64,000 bases of DNA from Granulicella paludicola. Lineage in GTDB: Bacteria > Acidobacteriota > Terriglobia > Terriglobales > Acidobacteriaceae. The DNA is taken from positions 434,001 to 498,000 of the forward strand of contig NZ_JAGSYC010000024.1 of NCBI RefSeq assembly GCF_025685545.1, written 5' to 3'. The notes under the pieces are model-generated. The model ran no database searches. It saw only the letters and a list, made by a program, of their open reading frames with translations, and was not told the DNA's origin. The translations under genes and the position numbers were made by a program. Within the stretch, counting starts at the first letter, position 1; every line of letters begins with the position of its first letter. Below are positions 9,501 to 17,616 of the stretch, piece after piece.

Positions 9501-10113
9501 TAATCTGTATGGGCCTTCGGAGTTCGATGCACGGCATATGCTCGTCGTGAACTATGTATACGCGCTGCCGTTCTTCCGTGAGCAGCACACGCTGACCAGC
9601 AAGTTGCTCGGCGGTTGGAGGATCGCGGGTGTGGCCCAGTTCCAAACCGGTGCGCCCTGTGGAGTCGGCGCAACAAACGACTATGCAGGCGTAGGCGAGG
9701 TAGGCAGTTTCGGATGCGGATCACAGGGCGAGTTCTGGACAATGAATGGCAAGCCGAAGATTCTTCACCAATTTGCCGGGTACGGCGGCACTGGAAAGTA
9801 CTTTTCAACGACAAACAGCGATGGCACTCCGATTTTTACAGCTCCTGCGCTTGGAACCTTCAATCATCAACAGGGCGTAAGAAATTCGATCTATCAGCCT
9901 GGCTTCCAGGATTGGAACCTTTCATTGAAGAAGAAGTTTGGCATCACAGACACTGCCAATGCAGAGTTCACGGCTGACGCGTACAACTTCATCAACCATC
10001 CGAACTGGTCGGGACCGAACCTGAATCCGACGTCAGGTCAGTTTGGCGAGGTTACGGGTAAGTCAACCAGCAATCCTCGCACGCTGCAGGTCGGACTTCA
10101 TATCGTTTACTAG
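6541..10113 (+). CDS. Oar-like TonB-dependent receptor with carboxypeptidase-regulatory domain
   Basis: A 1190-residue outer-membrane protein of the very large Oar-type TonB-dependent transporters typical of Acidobacteriota. A signal peptide (residues 1-29, ending TGYSQS) is followed by a carboxypeptidase-D-like regulatory fold starting GSISGFVRDKSGAVVPNA. Next comes a plug with QQLNGRNPLYIGALIPG, and then a long beta-barrel with aromatic-rich strands ending in LQVGLHIVY. Such proteins import large substrates, commonly glycans, using TonB energy. The substrate cannot be read from the sequence, but the flanking GH92 and GH2 genes point to complex sugars. The start is set by AGGAG and the promoter at 6431. 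A terminator follows the stop codon closely. Confidence 0.93.
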   Translation: MKNVISLKNLRLRAVVFALFLVCATGYSQSDVGSISGFVRDKSGAVVPNASVTVRNEGTDESHTVTSDPGGHYSVPNLAPATYSISAVANGFSKFVSVHNPLGASTALAVDATLATGSVSETVEVTATAVVLQTESGSLQSEISGRTITDQQLNGRNPLYIGALIPGMRGGGTLGDFNFAIGGGVPFNVNGARTQDTMVTFDGAPGVRTRGSSQIIGVANPDAIEEMQILTSDYQAEYGSSAGGQMRIVSKSGTKDFHASAYEYLRNSAMNANTWQRNQSATTKFPSPFRYNNFGFTFGGPVYIPGVHWTEKYRQKLFFFVSEDWIRYRFTDTQTQAVPTNLMRQGNFSELLQTNPWYTAPTLVYNPATCPVNKASTCVQYTNNTIPLTAQSANGMAIINAYPAPTPGYLNGTQNWIAGAAHPINQRKQSISFDIVPNDHHHISFRRQNVTYNEYLPFDQGSGLTGRYFNRPNQTNGLTWTWIINQSTINEARVTYSLDQVYIPVNLALAGFNRGTLGINFPYIIPGQKAAENKIPTVSGLGNFYGLAGGPYPSHSGGPIYTFSDSFTKVLGNHTMKVGFQFQNSGENDNDQINVSTVPGGANNQNGNFVFSDTRTNLGGTTGVGLANLASGISDSYTEIGPKSYTVWRGQVFEGFAQDSWKVNAKLHLDYGLRYTALTPYKAAWGNAAFFDPASYTTSAAPPVSTTTGNVTLGVGNPYDGMVIPGISKFPSSAVAHGVVGATATTANTACDGGPCSALFAPNLKNGYVNTSQVWQPRVGIAYELTPKTVVRGGFGSFATRMGLLDNIFPGGNPPFQPFVTVNAIAGDLTDKQVDNPGYSLTSTTAPALTVTTLNKNLQAPIRYNWNGAIQRELPWSSMFTAAYVGGRGLHNWRVYDINQPTVGAQQVSAAAHGGTSYNINALRPYQGYAAIQQEQSNGRGRYNSLQLSFQHTNARNLTLGVAYTLSKSTDDSSNYRDIVPDTYDVSNLYGPSEFDARHMLVVNYVYALPFFREQHTLTSKLLGGWRIAGVAQFQTGAPCGVGATNDYAGVGEVGSFGCGSQGEFWTMNGKPKILHQFAGYGGTGKYFSTTNSDGTPIFTAPALGTFNHQQGVRNSIYQPGFQDWNLSLKKKFGITDTANAEFTADAYNFINHPNWSGPNLNPTSGQFGEVTGKSTSNPRTLQVGLHIVY

Positions 10114-10126
10114 CCCTGCCGACTAT

Positions 10127-10168
10127 CAGCCCGGCACGGAAAAGCTTCCGGCCGGGCTGCTTTCGTTT
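10127..10168 (+). terminator. Intrinsic terminator after the TonB receptor gene
   Basis: CAGCCCGGC at 10127-10135 pairs perfectly with GCCGGGCTG at 10151-10159 around a 15-base loop, followed by CTTTCGTTTT. It begins 13 bases past the stop codon and separates the receptor from the GH2 gene. Confidence 0.85.
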
Positions 10169-10275
10169 TCGGAAGCAGGCGATAAAGTTGTTCTGGCGCG
10201 CGGGCTGGTAATTACTGCCCTTCGGAGCTTGAGATCACGATCGCAAGATTCGTCGCAACAACTATAGTCGCAATT

Positions 10276-12897
10276 ATGCTTCGATGGATCATAGGCTTCT
10301 TTGTGCTCGCCGGCATGGCTCAGGGGCATCTGGCCATTGCAACTCCTATCTCTGCGTCCGCAGTGGCGGGCAACAGCCGCGTCCGGATAAATTTCAATGC
10401 GGACTGGCGATTCAAACTGGGCGACGTCCCTGGTGCTCAGAGTCCTGAGTTTGACGACACGAAGTGGAATGCGATCGGGTTGCCGCACAGCTTTAGCCTT
10501 CCGTATTTCCGGGCACCCTCGTTCTACGTTGGATATGGCTGGTATAGAAAGACTCTATCGCTCGCAGCGGTCCCAGCTGGGCGCCGCTTTTCACTGGAGT
10601 TTGAAGGCGCGTTTCAGGAAGCCGAAGTCTTTGTGAACGGCTCCGCTGCAGGACATCATAGAGGCGGCTATACCGGCTTTCCCGTGGACATCACCAGCCG
10701 TTTGCACCCGGGCAAGAATGTGATCGCGGTTCGCGTGAATAACAAATGGGACGCGACGTTGGCTCCGCGCGCGGGCGAGCACGTCTTCAGCGGCGGCTTG
10801 TATCGCGATGTCTGGCTGACGGTTACAAATGGCGTGCATGTGGCGTGGACGGGGACGCATATCACCACGCCCGACCTATCTAACGCGTCCGGGCGCGCGG
10901 CAGTGGAAACAGAGGTGCGCAACGATAGTGCCCACCCCGCGGACGTGGTAGTCCATACACAGATTCTCGACGATCGTGGAGCGGTTGTAAGCACGCTGCC
11001 CGATGAAAATGTGACAGTTGCCGCCGGGGAAGCAACCATCGGAAAGCAGAAATCGAATCCTATTCCCAAGCCGCGTCTCTGGAGTCCCGAGACTCCCGTC
11101 CTCTACCGGGCTGTCACGAGCGTGTTGGTATCAGGAAGATTGGTCGATCGATTCGAAACGGAGTTTGGGTTTCGCTGGATCTTATGGACGGCAGACAAAG
11201 GTTTCTTTCTTAACGGCAAGCATCGCTACTTTCTGGGGGCAAACGCTCATCAGGACCAGGCGGGTTGGGGCGATGCGGTGACCAACAGAGCTATCGATCG
11301 CGATGTTCAACTCATGAAAGATGCGGGGTTCGATTTCATCCGCGGCTCCCATTACCCTCATGACCCTCATTTTGCTGAAGCGACCGACAAGATCGGAGTC
11401 ATGTTTCTTTCCGAGGTGCCATTTTGGGGAACGGCCGGCTTCAAAAGTCCATGGGCGGCTTCGGCGTATCCCACTGATCCAGCGCAGGAACCAGCGTTCG
11501 AAGCGAACGTGAAGCAACAGCTTGCGGAGATGATTCGCATCAATCGCAATCATCCTTCAATTGTTGCCTGGGGCATGGACAACGAGGTTTTCTTCTCCGC
11601 CAAAGACACTATGTCTCAAGTTCGGAAGCTGCTTGCGGACGAGGTGGCGCTGAGCCATGAACTGGACCCTACCCGGCCGGCCTCCATTGATGGCGCGCAA
11701 CGGGGCAACATCGACCACATTGGCGATATCGTCGGCTACAACGGAGACGGTGCGTTTCTATTCGCAAAGCCAGGGATTCCGAGCTTCGTTGCGGAGTATG
11801 GATCCACCATGGCCGACCGACCGGGCCAGTACGATCCGGGGTGGGGCACAGACCTTGCGCGGACTCCCGGCGCGGACAAGAACACCGGCGAGACTTATGC
11901 GTGGCGTCTACCGTGGCGCTCGGGCGAGGCGATCTGGGCGGGCTTCGATCACGGTTCGATTGCGGGGCGCAAGTTTGGGGGAATGGGGATGGTCGATTAT
12001 TTCCGTTTGCCAAAGCGTCAGTGGTTTTGGTATCGGAACGCTTACAGGGGAATCGCACCACCGGAGTGGGCGAAGCCGGGGATCGCGGCTGCTCTTCGAT
12101 TGAGCTCGAGTTCTCCCGTGATTGAGCGGGCAGACGGAACGGATGACGTCCAGCTGGTTGTCACCGTCGTCGATGCGCAGGGACGCGCGATTAGCAACAC
12201 GCCGCCAGTGCGACTCGCGATCGAGTCGGGTCCCGGAGAACTACCCACGGGTCGTGCAATTACGTTCGCTCCCGACAGCGATATCGAGATCCTCGACGGG
12301 CAGGCGGCTATCGCGATGCGGAGCTGGCAGTCTGGAGTTACCCGTTTGCGGGCTACGTCTCCCGGGCTAAGAGACGGGGAGCTGCAGATCCGCACTATCG
12401 AAGGACCGGCTTTTGTGGCCGGTGTCACCCCCGTTGTTCGCGACCGTCCTTATTTACCCGCAGCAGAATCTACAACGGAGAAGGCCACCGCAGAAGAAAG
12501 CTTCGGGACAAGCAATCCGACTGCTGCAAGTTCAAGCGCAGCCGGTCATTCGTCGCCGCTCGTCAACGACGGCGATTCATCCACCTACTGGAGTCCTCAG
12601 CCGGGAGATGCCGATCCATGGGTGTTGGTCGATCCGGAGCGAGTGATCGAGTACCGACGCTTGCTGCTTACGTTTCCGCAAGCCGCCGGCTATGGGTTTG
12701 TTGCGGAGATCGAAAAGGCGGATGGTGCCTGGGAGGAGATTGCCAGCGAGGCAGTCAGGACGAATTCCCAACGGGTGCGCGTGATCACCACCCGGCATCT
12801 GCAGGGGCGGCGCGTACGGATCAGATTCCGCGCAGCAGATGGATTAACGCCCGGACTATCGGAGATCGTCATCGTCGGTGTGATGAAGACCCAGTAG
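10276..12897 (+). CDS. Secreted GH2 glycosidase with C-terminal discoidin-like domain
   Basis: An 873-residue retaining glycoside hydrolase of family 2 (beta-galactosidase, beta-glucuronidase or beta-mannosidase group). A signal peptide covers about residues 1-27. The sugar-binding jelly roll follows (WRFKLGDVPG, GLPHSFSLP, WYRKTLSL), then an immunoglobulin-like domain. The TIM barrel has acid/base E437 in AWGMDNEVFF and nucleophile E507 in SFVAEYGS. Later come a bacterial Ig-like segment and, near residues 745-865, an F5/8 type C (discoidin) carbohydrate-binding fold (SPLVNDGDSSTYWSP). Exact substrate is open. No Shine-Dalgarno is seen; TATAGT at 10264-10269 lies six bases before the ATG, so a leaderless message is possible. 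It probably works with the neighbouring GH92 enzyme and receptor. Confidence 0.92.
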   Translation: MLRWIIGFFVLAGMAQGHLAIATPISASAVAGNSRVRINFNADWRFKLGDVPGAQSPEFDDTKWNAIGLPHSFSLPYFRAPSFYVGYGWYRKTLSLAAVPAGRRFSLEFEGAFQEAEVFVNGSAAGHHRGGYTGFPVDITSRLHPGKNVIAVRVNNKWDATLAPRAGEHVFSGGLYRDVWLTVTNGVHVAWTGTHITTPDLSNASGRAAVETEVRNDSAHPADVVVHTQILDDRGAVVSTLPDENVTVAAGEATIGKQKSNPIPKPRLWSPETPVLYRAVTSVLVSGRLVDRFETEFGFRWILWTADKGFFLNGKHRYFLGANAHQDQAGWGDAVTNRAIDRDVQLMKDAGFDFIRGSHYPHDPHFAEATDKIGVMFLSEVPFWGTAGFKSPWAASAYPTDPAQEPAFEANVKQQLAEMIRINRNHPSIVAWGMDNEVFFSAKDTMSQVRKLLADEVALSHELDPTRPASIDGAQRGNIDHIGDIVGYNGDGAFLFAKPGIPSFVAEYGSTMADRPGQYDPGWGTDLARTPGADKNTGETYAWRLPWRSGEAIWAGFDHGSIAGRKFGGMGMVDYFRLPKRQWFWYRNAYRGIAPPEWAKPGIAAALRLSSSSPVIERADGTDDVQLVVTVVDAQGRAISNTPPVRLAIESGPGELPTGRAITFAPDSDIEILDGQAAIAMRSWQSGVTRLRATSPGLRDGELQIRTIEGPAFVAGVTPVVRDRPYLPAAESTTEKATAEESFGTSNPTAASSSAAGHSSPLVNDGDSSTYWSPQPGDADPWVLVDPERVIEYRRLLLTFPQAAGYGFVAEIEKADGAWEEIASEAVRTNSQRVRVITTRHLQGRRVRIRFRAADGLTPGLSEIVIVGVMKTQ

Positions 12898-12908
12898 ATA
12901 TAAGAAGC

Positions 12909-13700
12909 TCTGTGATCGCTACAAACGTGAGGGCTTACCCGAACGGAAGAGTTCACAGGGACCTTACAGATCGATTCTCAAGCGCATTCGCAGCCAATTC
13001 GCGCAGATGCGAATTGCGGATTTTGTTGAGGACATTCAAGGTTTGGAGAATTGGCTGAACGGACTCCACACGCTCCCTACCAAAATCGTCCAGGTCGGCC
13101 GGTCTCTCGCAGAACAAAGGGACATTTCAAGATACTGTGCCACAGAATCATTGAGTGTGCGATGCGCTGGGGACTGTTGGACGTTCAGCGAAATCCAATC
13201 GCACTGAGCAAGATCATGGGCTCAAACAAGCGGGTTCGCAAGCTGATTCTTGTTCCGATAGATCGTTATCACGCTCTGTTGGACCAACTCAGGGATGCTT
13301 TACATGTCCGCATGATGGTGCAAGTGGCCATGTGCTTGGGGCTTCGCGCCCGTGAATTGCTGGCGCTGAAGTGGATGGAGATCGACCTCGAAGGTCTGAG
13401 CGTCAACCTCACCCGATCAGTGGTAGGGAAGTATCAGAAAGAGGAGACCAAGACGGACGCCTCGAATGAAATCCCCCGCTGCATCCCGATCTTGCTGCAG
13501 AGCTAGCGGCTTGGAAGAAAGCCGTGACTCCGGTCAATGGCTGGGCGTTCGGATCGCCTAGCACCGGCAGACCCTATCACCGCGATTCGTTGTTGGCCGA
13601 CTACCTTGGGCCTGCGGCGCGCAGATGCAGCAGAAGGAGTCGAGGCCCGCCAATGCAACGGTCGTTGAGATGCTCCGGAGGTCAGCATGTGAGGGCAAGA
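12909..13700 (+). pseudogene. Tyrosine recombinase (integrase), decayed
   Basis: The core-binding domain reads in one frame from 12909 (CDRYKREGLPERKSS, then ENWLNGLHTLPTK). It then shifts to the 13051 frame with IIECAMRWGLLDVQRNP and the start of the catalytic domain, GLRARELLALKWMEIDL, which includes the first catalytic arginine. After a stop at 13504 further pieces appear in other frames: TPVNGWAFGSPSTGRPYHRD and a final RPANATVVEML. The HxxR box and the catalytic tyrosine are missing, so there are at least two frameshifts and a deletion. It points at the 3' end of the tRNA-Arg gene about 90 bases away, the classical place for an integrative element's integrase. Confidence 0.8.
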
Positions 13701-13792
13701 AAAAGGCTTCGGCTGTCACCGAAGCTGTTTGTTCTCACGTGTTGATTCGTTCCGGACCGTGTGCCTCTAAATTGTTGACTCAAGGGGTTTTA

Positions 13793-13869
<77 letters not shown>

Positions 13870-13941
13870 ACATTGCAGAACTGCAACTAAGACAGAATAC
13901 CGGAGATTCGCTATCGAAGCAACCGACCTGCTGCGGAAAAC

Positions 13942-14208
13942 TCAGGCTGCGGGCGCGGCCACTTCAGACTTGGGCTGCGGCGGCAGCAGCGAGACCAGAC
14001 CCTGCACGTCGAGGCCGGTGCCACGCAGCAGCTTGTGAACTACGGGCTCGGTCAGGCGGGTCGCGTCATACTCCACGCGCACGGTTTTTTCGGCTTCGCT
14101 GAAGGTTAGGCGGCGTACGCCGTACACCTCGCGAATACGCCCAAGGGCCATCATCGTCGCCTCGCTGGGAGCCGCGCCGTACCGATACATCACGTCAAGC
14201 TGTGTCAT
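13942..14208 (-). CDS. Small conserved protein, HMA-like fold suspected
   Basis: An 88-residue protein with no signal peptide and no cysteine. Its pattern (MTQLDVMYRYGAAPSE, a helix ALGRIREVYGVRRLTF, a strand TVRVEYDATRLTEPVVH, a helix KLLRGTGLDV) resembles the beta-alpha-beta-beta-alpha-beta order of heavy-metal-associated domains, but the CxxC metal site is absent. It therefore may be a structural relative rather than a metal carrier. GGAGA lies six bases before the ATG. The downstream minus-strand direction leads to tRNA-Arg, and the TlpA-like gene ends 42 bases upstream, so the two may be co-transcribed. Function unknown. Confidence 0.65.
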   Translation of the reverse strand: MTQLDVMYRYGAAPSEATMMALGRIREVYGVRRLTFSEAEKTVRVEYDATRLTEPVVHKLLRGTGLDVQGLVSLLPPQPKSEVAAPAA

Positions 14209-14250
14209 ATGTCTCCTATTTTATCAGCGACTGTTTCCCCGGCGAGGCAG

Positions 14251-14763
14251 CTACTGCGAAAGCCGCTTGAGGGAATCGACGATCTCTTTGCTCATGAAGT
14301 CCTGCGGACCAATGTACTTGCGCCGAATCATGCCGTTTTTGTCGATGATGTAGGTCTCGGGATAGCGATACGTTCCATACAGTGGATTCGACGTCTGCGC
14401 TGCGTCCTGGACGGTCAGCAGGTTCACGTGATGCTGCAGGAGGAAGTTCTTATAGGCAGTGGTGTCTTCGTCGGTAGAAACCGCCAGGACCGTCACCTGT
14501 GGCAGCGTGCGTTGCAGTGCCTCAAGGCTCGGCAACTCTTCCAGGCACGGTGCGCACCAGCTAGCCCAGAAATTGAGCACCACGACTTTGCCGCGCAATT
14601 TTGAGAGATCAACGGTGCGGTCGGAGTCTTTGACGACGAACTGGTGCGCGACCTTGCCAATCTGCTCTGGATGGTCGCCACGGTCGCAGCCAACCGCAAA
14701 CAGGCTTGCGAGCAGGCATGCGGCCAGCAGTCGTCCCCCACCCGATTTTGTCTTACTACGCAT
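14251..14763 (-). CDS. TlpA/ResA-like lipoprotein thiol-disulfide oxidoreductase
   Basis: A 170-residue membrane-anchored thioredoxin-fold protein that keeps envelope cysteines reduced, for example during cytochrome c assembly. A lipoprotein signal ends in LFAVGC (lipidated C26). The redox motif is C70-A-P-C73 in NFWASWCAPC, followed by the TlpA-family PETYIIDKNGMI, which includes the cis-proline region. The domain has AhpC/TSA-Redoxin character (VVVLNFWAS, VTVLAVSTDED). Length is standard. The window has several c-type cytochromes, so a heme-maturation role is reasonable but inferred. The gene is divergent from the GT2 gene. Confidence 0.88.
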   Translation of the reverse strand: MRSKTKSGGGRLLAACLLASLFAVGCDRGDHPEQIGKVAHQFVVKDSDRTVDLSKLRGKVVVLNFWASWCAPCLEELPSLEALQRTLPQVTVLAVSTDEDTTAYKNFLLQHHVNLLTVQDAAQTSNPLYGTYRYPETYIIDKNGMIRRKYIGPQDFMSKEIVDSLKRLSQ

Positions 14764-14801
14764 AGAGCTTCATCCGTTTCATCACAGGATCGTCCACTCC
14801 C

Positions 14802-14807
14802 TATAAT
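14802..14807 (+). promoter_or_regulatory. -10 element for a probably leaderless GT2 message
   Basis: A perfect TATAAT lies eight bases before the GTG at 14816, with no Shine-Dalgarno sequence between. A start of transcription at or next to the GTG would give a leaderless mRNA. No clear -35 hexamer is seen. Confidence 0.5.
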
Positions 14808-14815
14808 AGTGGCCT

Positions 14816-15979
14816 GTGTCTGACACTCCCAACTCGCCGAAAAAGTTCAGCCCTGTCCTGGGGCTCCCCATGGATGATGCCCCGGTCACGCTTCCTGCCG
14901 AGTTCGCTCGCCCCAACGCCACGCTGCAGTTGACGGTCATCGTGCCGGCCCGCAACGAAGAGCTGAATCTGCCTGCGTGTCTTGCGTCCTTGCTGTCGCA
15001 GTCGGACGAGTTCTTTTTGCTGGGGCGCGACTGGGAAGTGATCGTGGTCGACGACAACTCCACGGACAGTACGCGTGCCATCGCGACGGATTTAGCTGCA
15101 AAGCACGAGGGGTTGCGAGTCATTCACGCGCCGGAGCTGGAACTGCGCGACACGCAGCGCGCCTTCACCGGTAAGACGCAGGCCTGCTGGCTCGGAGCGC
15201 AGGAGGCGCAGGGCGCTTGGCTTCTTTTTACCGATGCAGATACACAGCACGAGCCCGGCGATCTGACTCGCGCTATGCACGAGGCTGTAAAGCACAACGC
15301 TGCGCTGCTCTCGTACTCGCCTCGGCAGATCGTGCATGGCATTGTGCAACAGGCGCTGATGCCGTTGATCTTCTCTGAGTTGGCGACGGTCTACCCTCCA
15401 GCCCAGGTAAACGATCCGGGTCGTCGTACCGCCGCGGCGAATGGACAGTTTTTGATGGTCGATCGCGATGTCTACTTCGCGCTGGGAGGGCATCGCGCTG
15501 TAGGGCGTTCGGTGCTGGAAGACGTGGACCTGGCATGGAACGTAAAGCGTGCGGCGCCGCGGCACAACGGACGTGGACTACGCTTCCGTTACGCGCCCGA
15601 TGCGCTCAGCACCACCATGTATCGCGGCGTCAGCGACATGATGGAGGGCTGGACGAAGAACCTTGTGCTGCTGTTTCCCCACGCGCTCACCCTCGCAGCG
15701 TGGCGGTTGCTCGACATCGTTCTGCTGCTGCTGCCGCTGGCCTACTTCCTGTTTCCGCACCTCACCCAGATGCAGTACGGTCTGCTCGCCCTGGTGTGGC
15801 TGCGCACTATCTGGCGCTTTTACAGCCGCGTCTCACGCTCGAACTTCAGCTTTGTCGACTGTGCGATCTCGCCGTTGGCTCTTCCTCTATTCATCTACCT
15901 TTTGGTGCGAAGCTGGATGAACCACAAACTCTTTCATCAGGTCGCATGGAAGGGCAGGGAGTACCGCCCGGGCCGCTGA
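14816..15979 (+). CDS. Family 2 glycosyltransferase, membrane-bound
   Basis: A 387-residue GT-A fold transferase. LTVIVPARNEELNLP begins the nucleotide-sugar-binding domain. VVDDNSTD and TDADTQ supply the acidic/DxD residues that bind the metal and sugar nucleotide, and EDVDLAWNVKR is the ED acceptor/base motif. About residues 290-365 form two or three membrane spans (LDIVLLLLPLAYFLFPHL, ISPLALPLFIYLLVRSW). The architecture resembles hopanoid- and carotenoid-associated GT2 enzymes, but the acceptor lipid cannot be named. The GTG start lacks an SD and is close to TATAAT. The QueD/PTPS genes follow 60 bases on. Confidence 0.85.
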   Translation: MSDTPNSPKKFSPVLGLPMDDAPVTLPAEFARPNATLQLTVIVPARNEELNLPACLASLLSQSDEFFLLGRDWEVIVVDDNSTDSTRAIATDLAAKHEGLRVIHAPELELRDTQRAFTGKTQACWLGAQEAQGAWLLFTDADTQHEPGDLTRAMHEAVKHNAALLSYSPRQIVHGIVQQALMPLIFSELATVYPPAQVNDPGRRTAAANGQFLMVDRDVYFALGGHRAVGRSVLEDVDLAWNVKRAAPRHNGRGLRFRYAPDALSTTMYRGVSDMMEGWTKNLVLLFPHALTLAAWRLLDIVLLLLPLAYFLFPHLTQMQYGLLALVWLRTIWRFYSRVSRSNFSFVDCAISPLALPLFIYLLVRSWMNHKLFHQVAWKGREYRPGR

Positions 15980-16039
15980 GTGCTCGCATCGGGCTCTAGA
16001 CTCAAAGCATCTCTTAGCATTGAACGCGCAAACTACTCT

Positions 16040-16453
16040 ATGATCCTTCTCACTCGCAAAGCCGACTTCTCCTCCGCTCACTTCTACTACAACCCTTCGC
16101 TCTCTCAGGCGGAGAATGAGCGCATCTTCGGCAAGTGCGCCAATCGAAACGGGCATGGGCATAACTACACGTTGGAGGTCACGGTTGCGGGCGAGATAGA
16201 CCCGGTCTCCGGCTTTGTTGTCGACCTGAAACAGCTGAAGGATATTCTCGAGCGCGAGGTCGTCTCTGTGTACGATCATCGCCACCTGAACCACGAAGTG
16301 CCTGAGTTCGCCAATACCATTCCGACTACCGAGAATATTGCAGTCGCGATCTGGAAGCGGCTGGACGGTAAGGTGCCGAATGCAAAGGTGCTCCGTGTAC
16401 GCGTCTACGAGATGCCGGACCTTTTTGCGGATTACTACGGTGAAAGCGCATGA
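16040..16453 (+). CDS. 6-pyruvoyl-tetrahydropterin / 6-carboxytetrahydropterin synthase paralogue 1
   Basis: A 137-residue PTPS-family enzyme acting on dihydroneopterin triphosphate. The ATG at 16040 is preferred over longer frames because MILLTRKADFSSAHFYY starts the fold exactly. Zinc ligands are H14, H39 and H41. The catalytic cysteine C33 lies in FGKCANRNGHGHNY, a C-x5-HGH spacing as in PTPS, rather than the C-x3-HGH of typical QueD. The DHRHLNHE segment supplies the catalytic Asp/His pair, and the family glutamate appears in VYEMPDLFADYYG. The gene overlaps paralogue 2 by four bases (ATGA), so they are translated together. The product could serve BH4-like pterins, queuosine or folate; the sequence does not decide. 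Confidence 0.88.
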   Translation: MILLTRKADFSSAHFYYNPSLSQAENERIFGKCANRNGHGHNYTLEVTVAGEIDPVSGFVVDLKQLKDILEREVVSVYDHRHLNHEVPEFANTIPTTENIAVAIWKRLDGKVPNAKVLRVRVYEMPDLFADYYGESA

Positions 16454-16887
16454 GCACCCCCGTCGTGCACTTCTCGCGCCGCTATCACTTCTCTGCCTCG
16501 CATCGTCTCCACGTCGATGCGCTGAGCCCTGACCAAAATCGCGACACCTTCGGCAAGTGCAACAACCCTTTTGGCCATGGTCACAACTATGTCGTGCAAG
16601 TGACATTGTCGGGTCCCGTTGATGCGGCAACGGGCATGGTGACGAACCTCGCCGACCTCGATTCATTCGCACAGCGCAAGATGCTCGATCTCTTCGACCA
16701 CGCAAATCTCAATACGTTGGACCTCTTTCGCGATCAGGTGTCGACAACTGAGAATCTATGTGTAGAGGTTTGGCGAATGTTCTGCGAGTATCCTCATGCG
16801 ATCCTTCGGCGCGTGCACATTGAGGAGACCGGCAACAATTCCTTCGATTACTACGGAGACGGCGCGCCAATTTCGCATCTGGATTGA
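16450..16887 (+). CDS. 6-pyruvoyl-tetrahydropterin synthase paralogue 2
   Basis: A 145-residue second PTPS-family enzyme, diverged from its neighbour. It has HFSASHRLH (zinc His), FGKCNNPFGHGHNY (catalytic Cys, C-x5-HGH, very close to the eukaryotic PTPS pattern CNNPNGHGH), DHANLN and VHIEETGNNSFDYYG. Like paralogue 1 it keeps all catalytic residues. The ATG overlaps the stop of paralogue 1, and folE begins 50 bases downstream, which gives the enzyme its substrate. Having two active-looking PTPS genes in tandem suggests a heteromer or two separate pterin products; that is inference. Confidence 0.88.
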   Translation: MSTPVVHFSRRYHFSASHRLHVDALSPDQNRDTFGKCNNPFGHGHNYVVQVTLSGPVDAATGMVTNLADLDSFAQRKMLDLFDHANLNTLDLFRDQVSTTENLCVEVWRMFCEYPHAILRRVHIEETGNNSFDYYGDGAPISHLD

Positions 16888-16937
16888 GACGCAGGCATCA
16901 AATGATTGTGTAAGTTCACGAAAGGCTTCACGAGGTT

Positions 16938-17543
16938 ATGTCGACAAAGCCCGCAATTGAAACCGTTTCTGCTTCCACTAGCCTCGCCGATGCGAGCCTG
17001 GAGCAGATCTATACCGAAATTCTAGGACGCATAGGCGAAGACCCAACGCGCGACGGCCTGCTTTCCACGCCGAAGCGTGTCGCAAAGTCCTTCGACTTCC
17101 TAACGCGGGGCTATCATCAATCCATCGAAGATGTGCTTCACGAAGCGCTCTTCGATGTGGACTACGACGAGATGGTGATCGTGAAGGACATCGAGTTCTT
17201 CTCGATGTGTGAGCACCACATGATCCCGTTCTTTGGCAAGGCCCATGTAGCGTATGTGCCGAACGGCAAAGTCGTCGGTCTGAGTAAGATTCCGCGCATT
17301 GTCGATGTCTTCGCTCGTCGTTTGCAGGTGCAGGAGCGCCTGACGCAAGAGGTTGCCGAGGCAATCAATGAAGCCGTGCATCCCCAGGGTGTAGGGGTCG
17401 TGATCGAGGCACAGCACCTTTGCATGATGATGCGCGGCGTGGAGAAACAAGGTTCCAGCACCGTGACGAGCTCCATGCTGGGGGTCTTCAAATCGCAACT
17501 GCAGACGCGGAACGAGTTTCTTTCGCTTGTTCGACGCAGCTAG
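16938..17543 (+). CDS. folE: GTP cyclohydrolase I
   Basis: A 201-residue FolE that converts GTP to 7,8-dihydroneopterin triphosphate, the first step of folate and pterin synthesis. Hallmarks are [19 protein letters not shown], the zinc site [18 protein letters not shown] (Cys, His, His), [20 protein letters not shown] and the second zinc cysteine in [14 protein letters not shown]. The C-terminal TSSMLGVFK motif is complete. Length is normal. GAGG is three bases before the ATG. It follows the two PTPS genes in the same direction with short gaps, forming a pterin operon. Confidence 0.96.
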   Translation: MSTKPAIETVSASTSLADASLEQIYTEILGRIGEDPTRDGLLSTPKRVAKSFDFLTRGYHQSIEDVLHEALFDVDYDEMVIVKDIEFFSMCEHHMIPFFGKAHVAYVPNGKVVGLSKIPRIVDVFARRLQVQERLTQEVAEAINEAVHPQGVGVVIEAQHLCMMMRGVEKQGSSTVTSSMLGVFKSQLQTRNEFLSLVRRS

Positions 17544-17575
17544 TTAGCCTCTCTGGAAAACCAGTGACAAACACA

Positions 17576-17616
17576 GACCGTTCATGTGCGAGACAATGAT
17601 CTCTGCATGAACGGTC
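17576..17616 (+). promoter_or_regulatory. Long hairpin covering the truB start codon
   Basis: GACCGTTCATG at 17576-17586 is matched without error by CATGAACGGTC at 17606-17616. Inside, GAGA (17590-17593) can pair with TCTC (17600-17603). The downstream arm contains the likely ATG of truB (17607). In RNA this stem would hide the start codon, so it may control translation. It may alternatively be a folE terminator-like structure, but no T-run follows. Confidence 0.5.

Noticed and set aside
17586-17606. An upstream GTG start for truB
   Set aside because: The seven extra residues do not belong to the TruB N-terminus, and the ATG at 17607 starts exactly at MNGLLILDKP.
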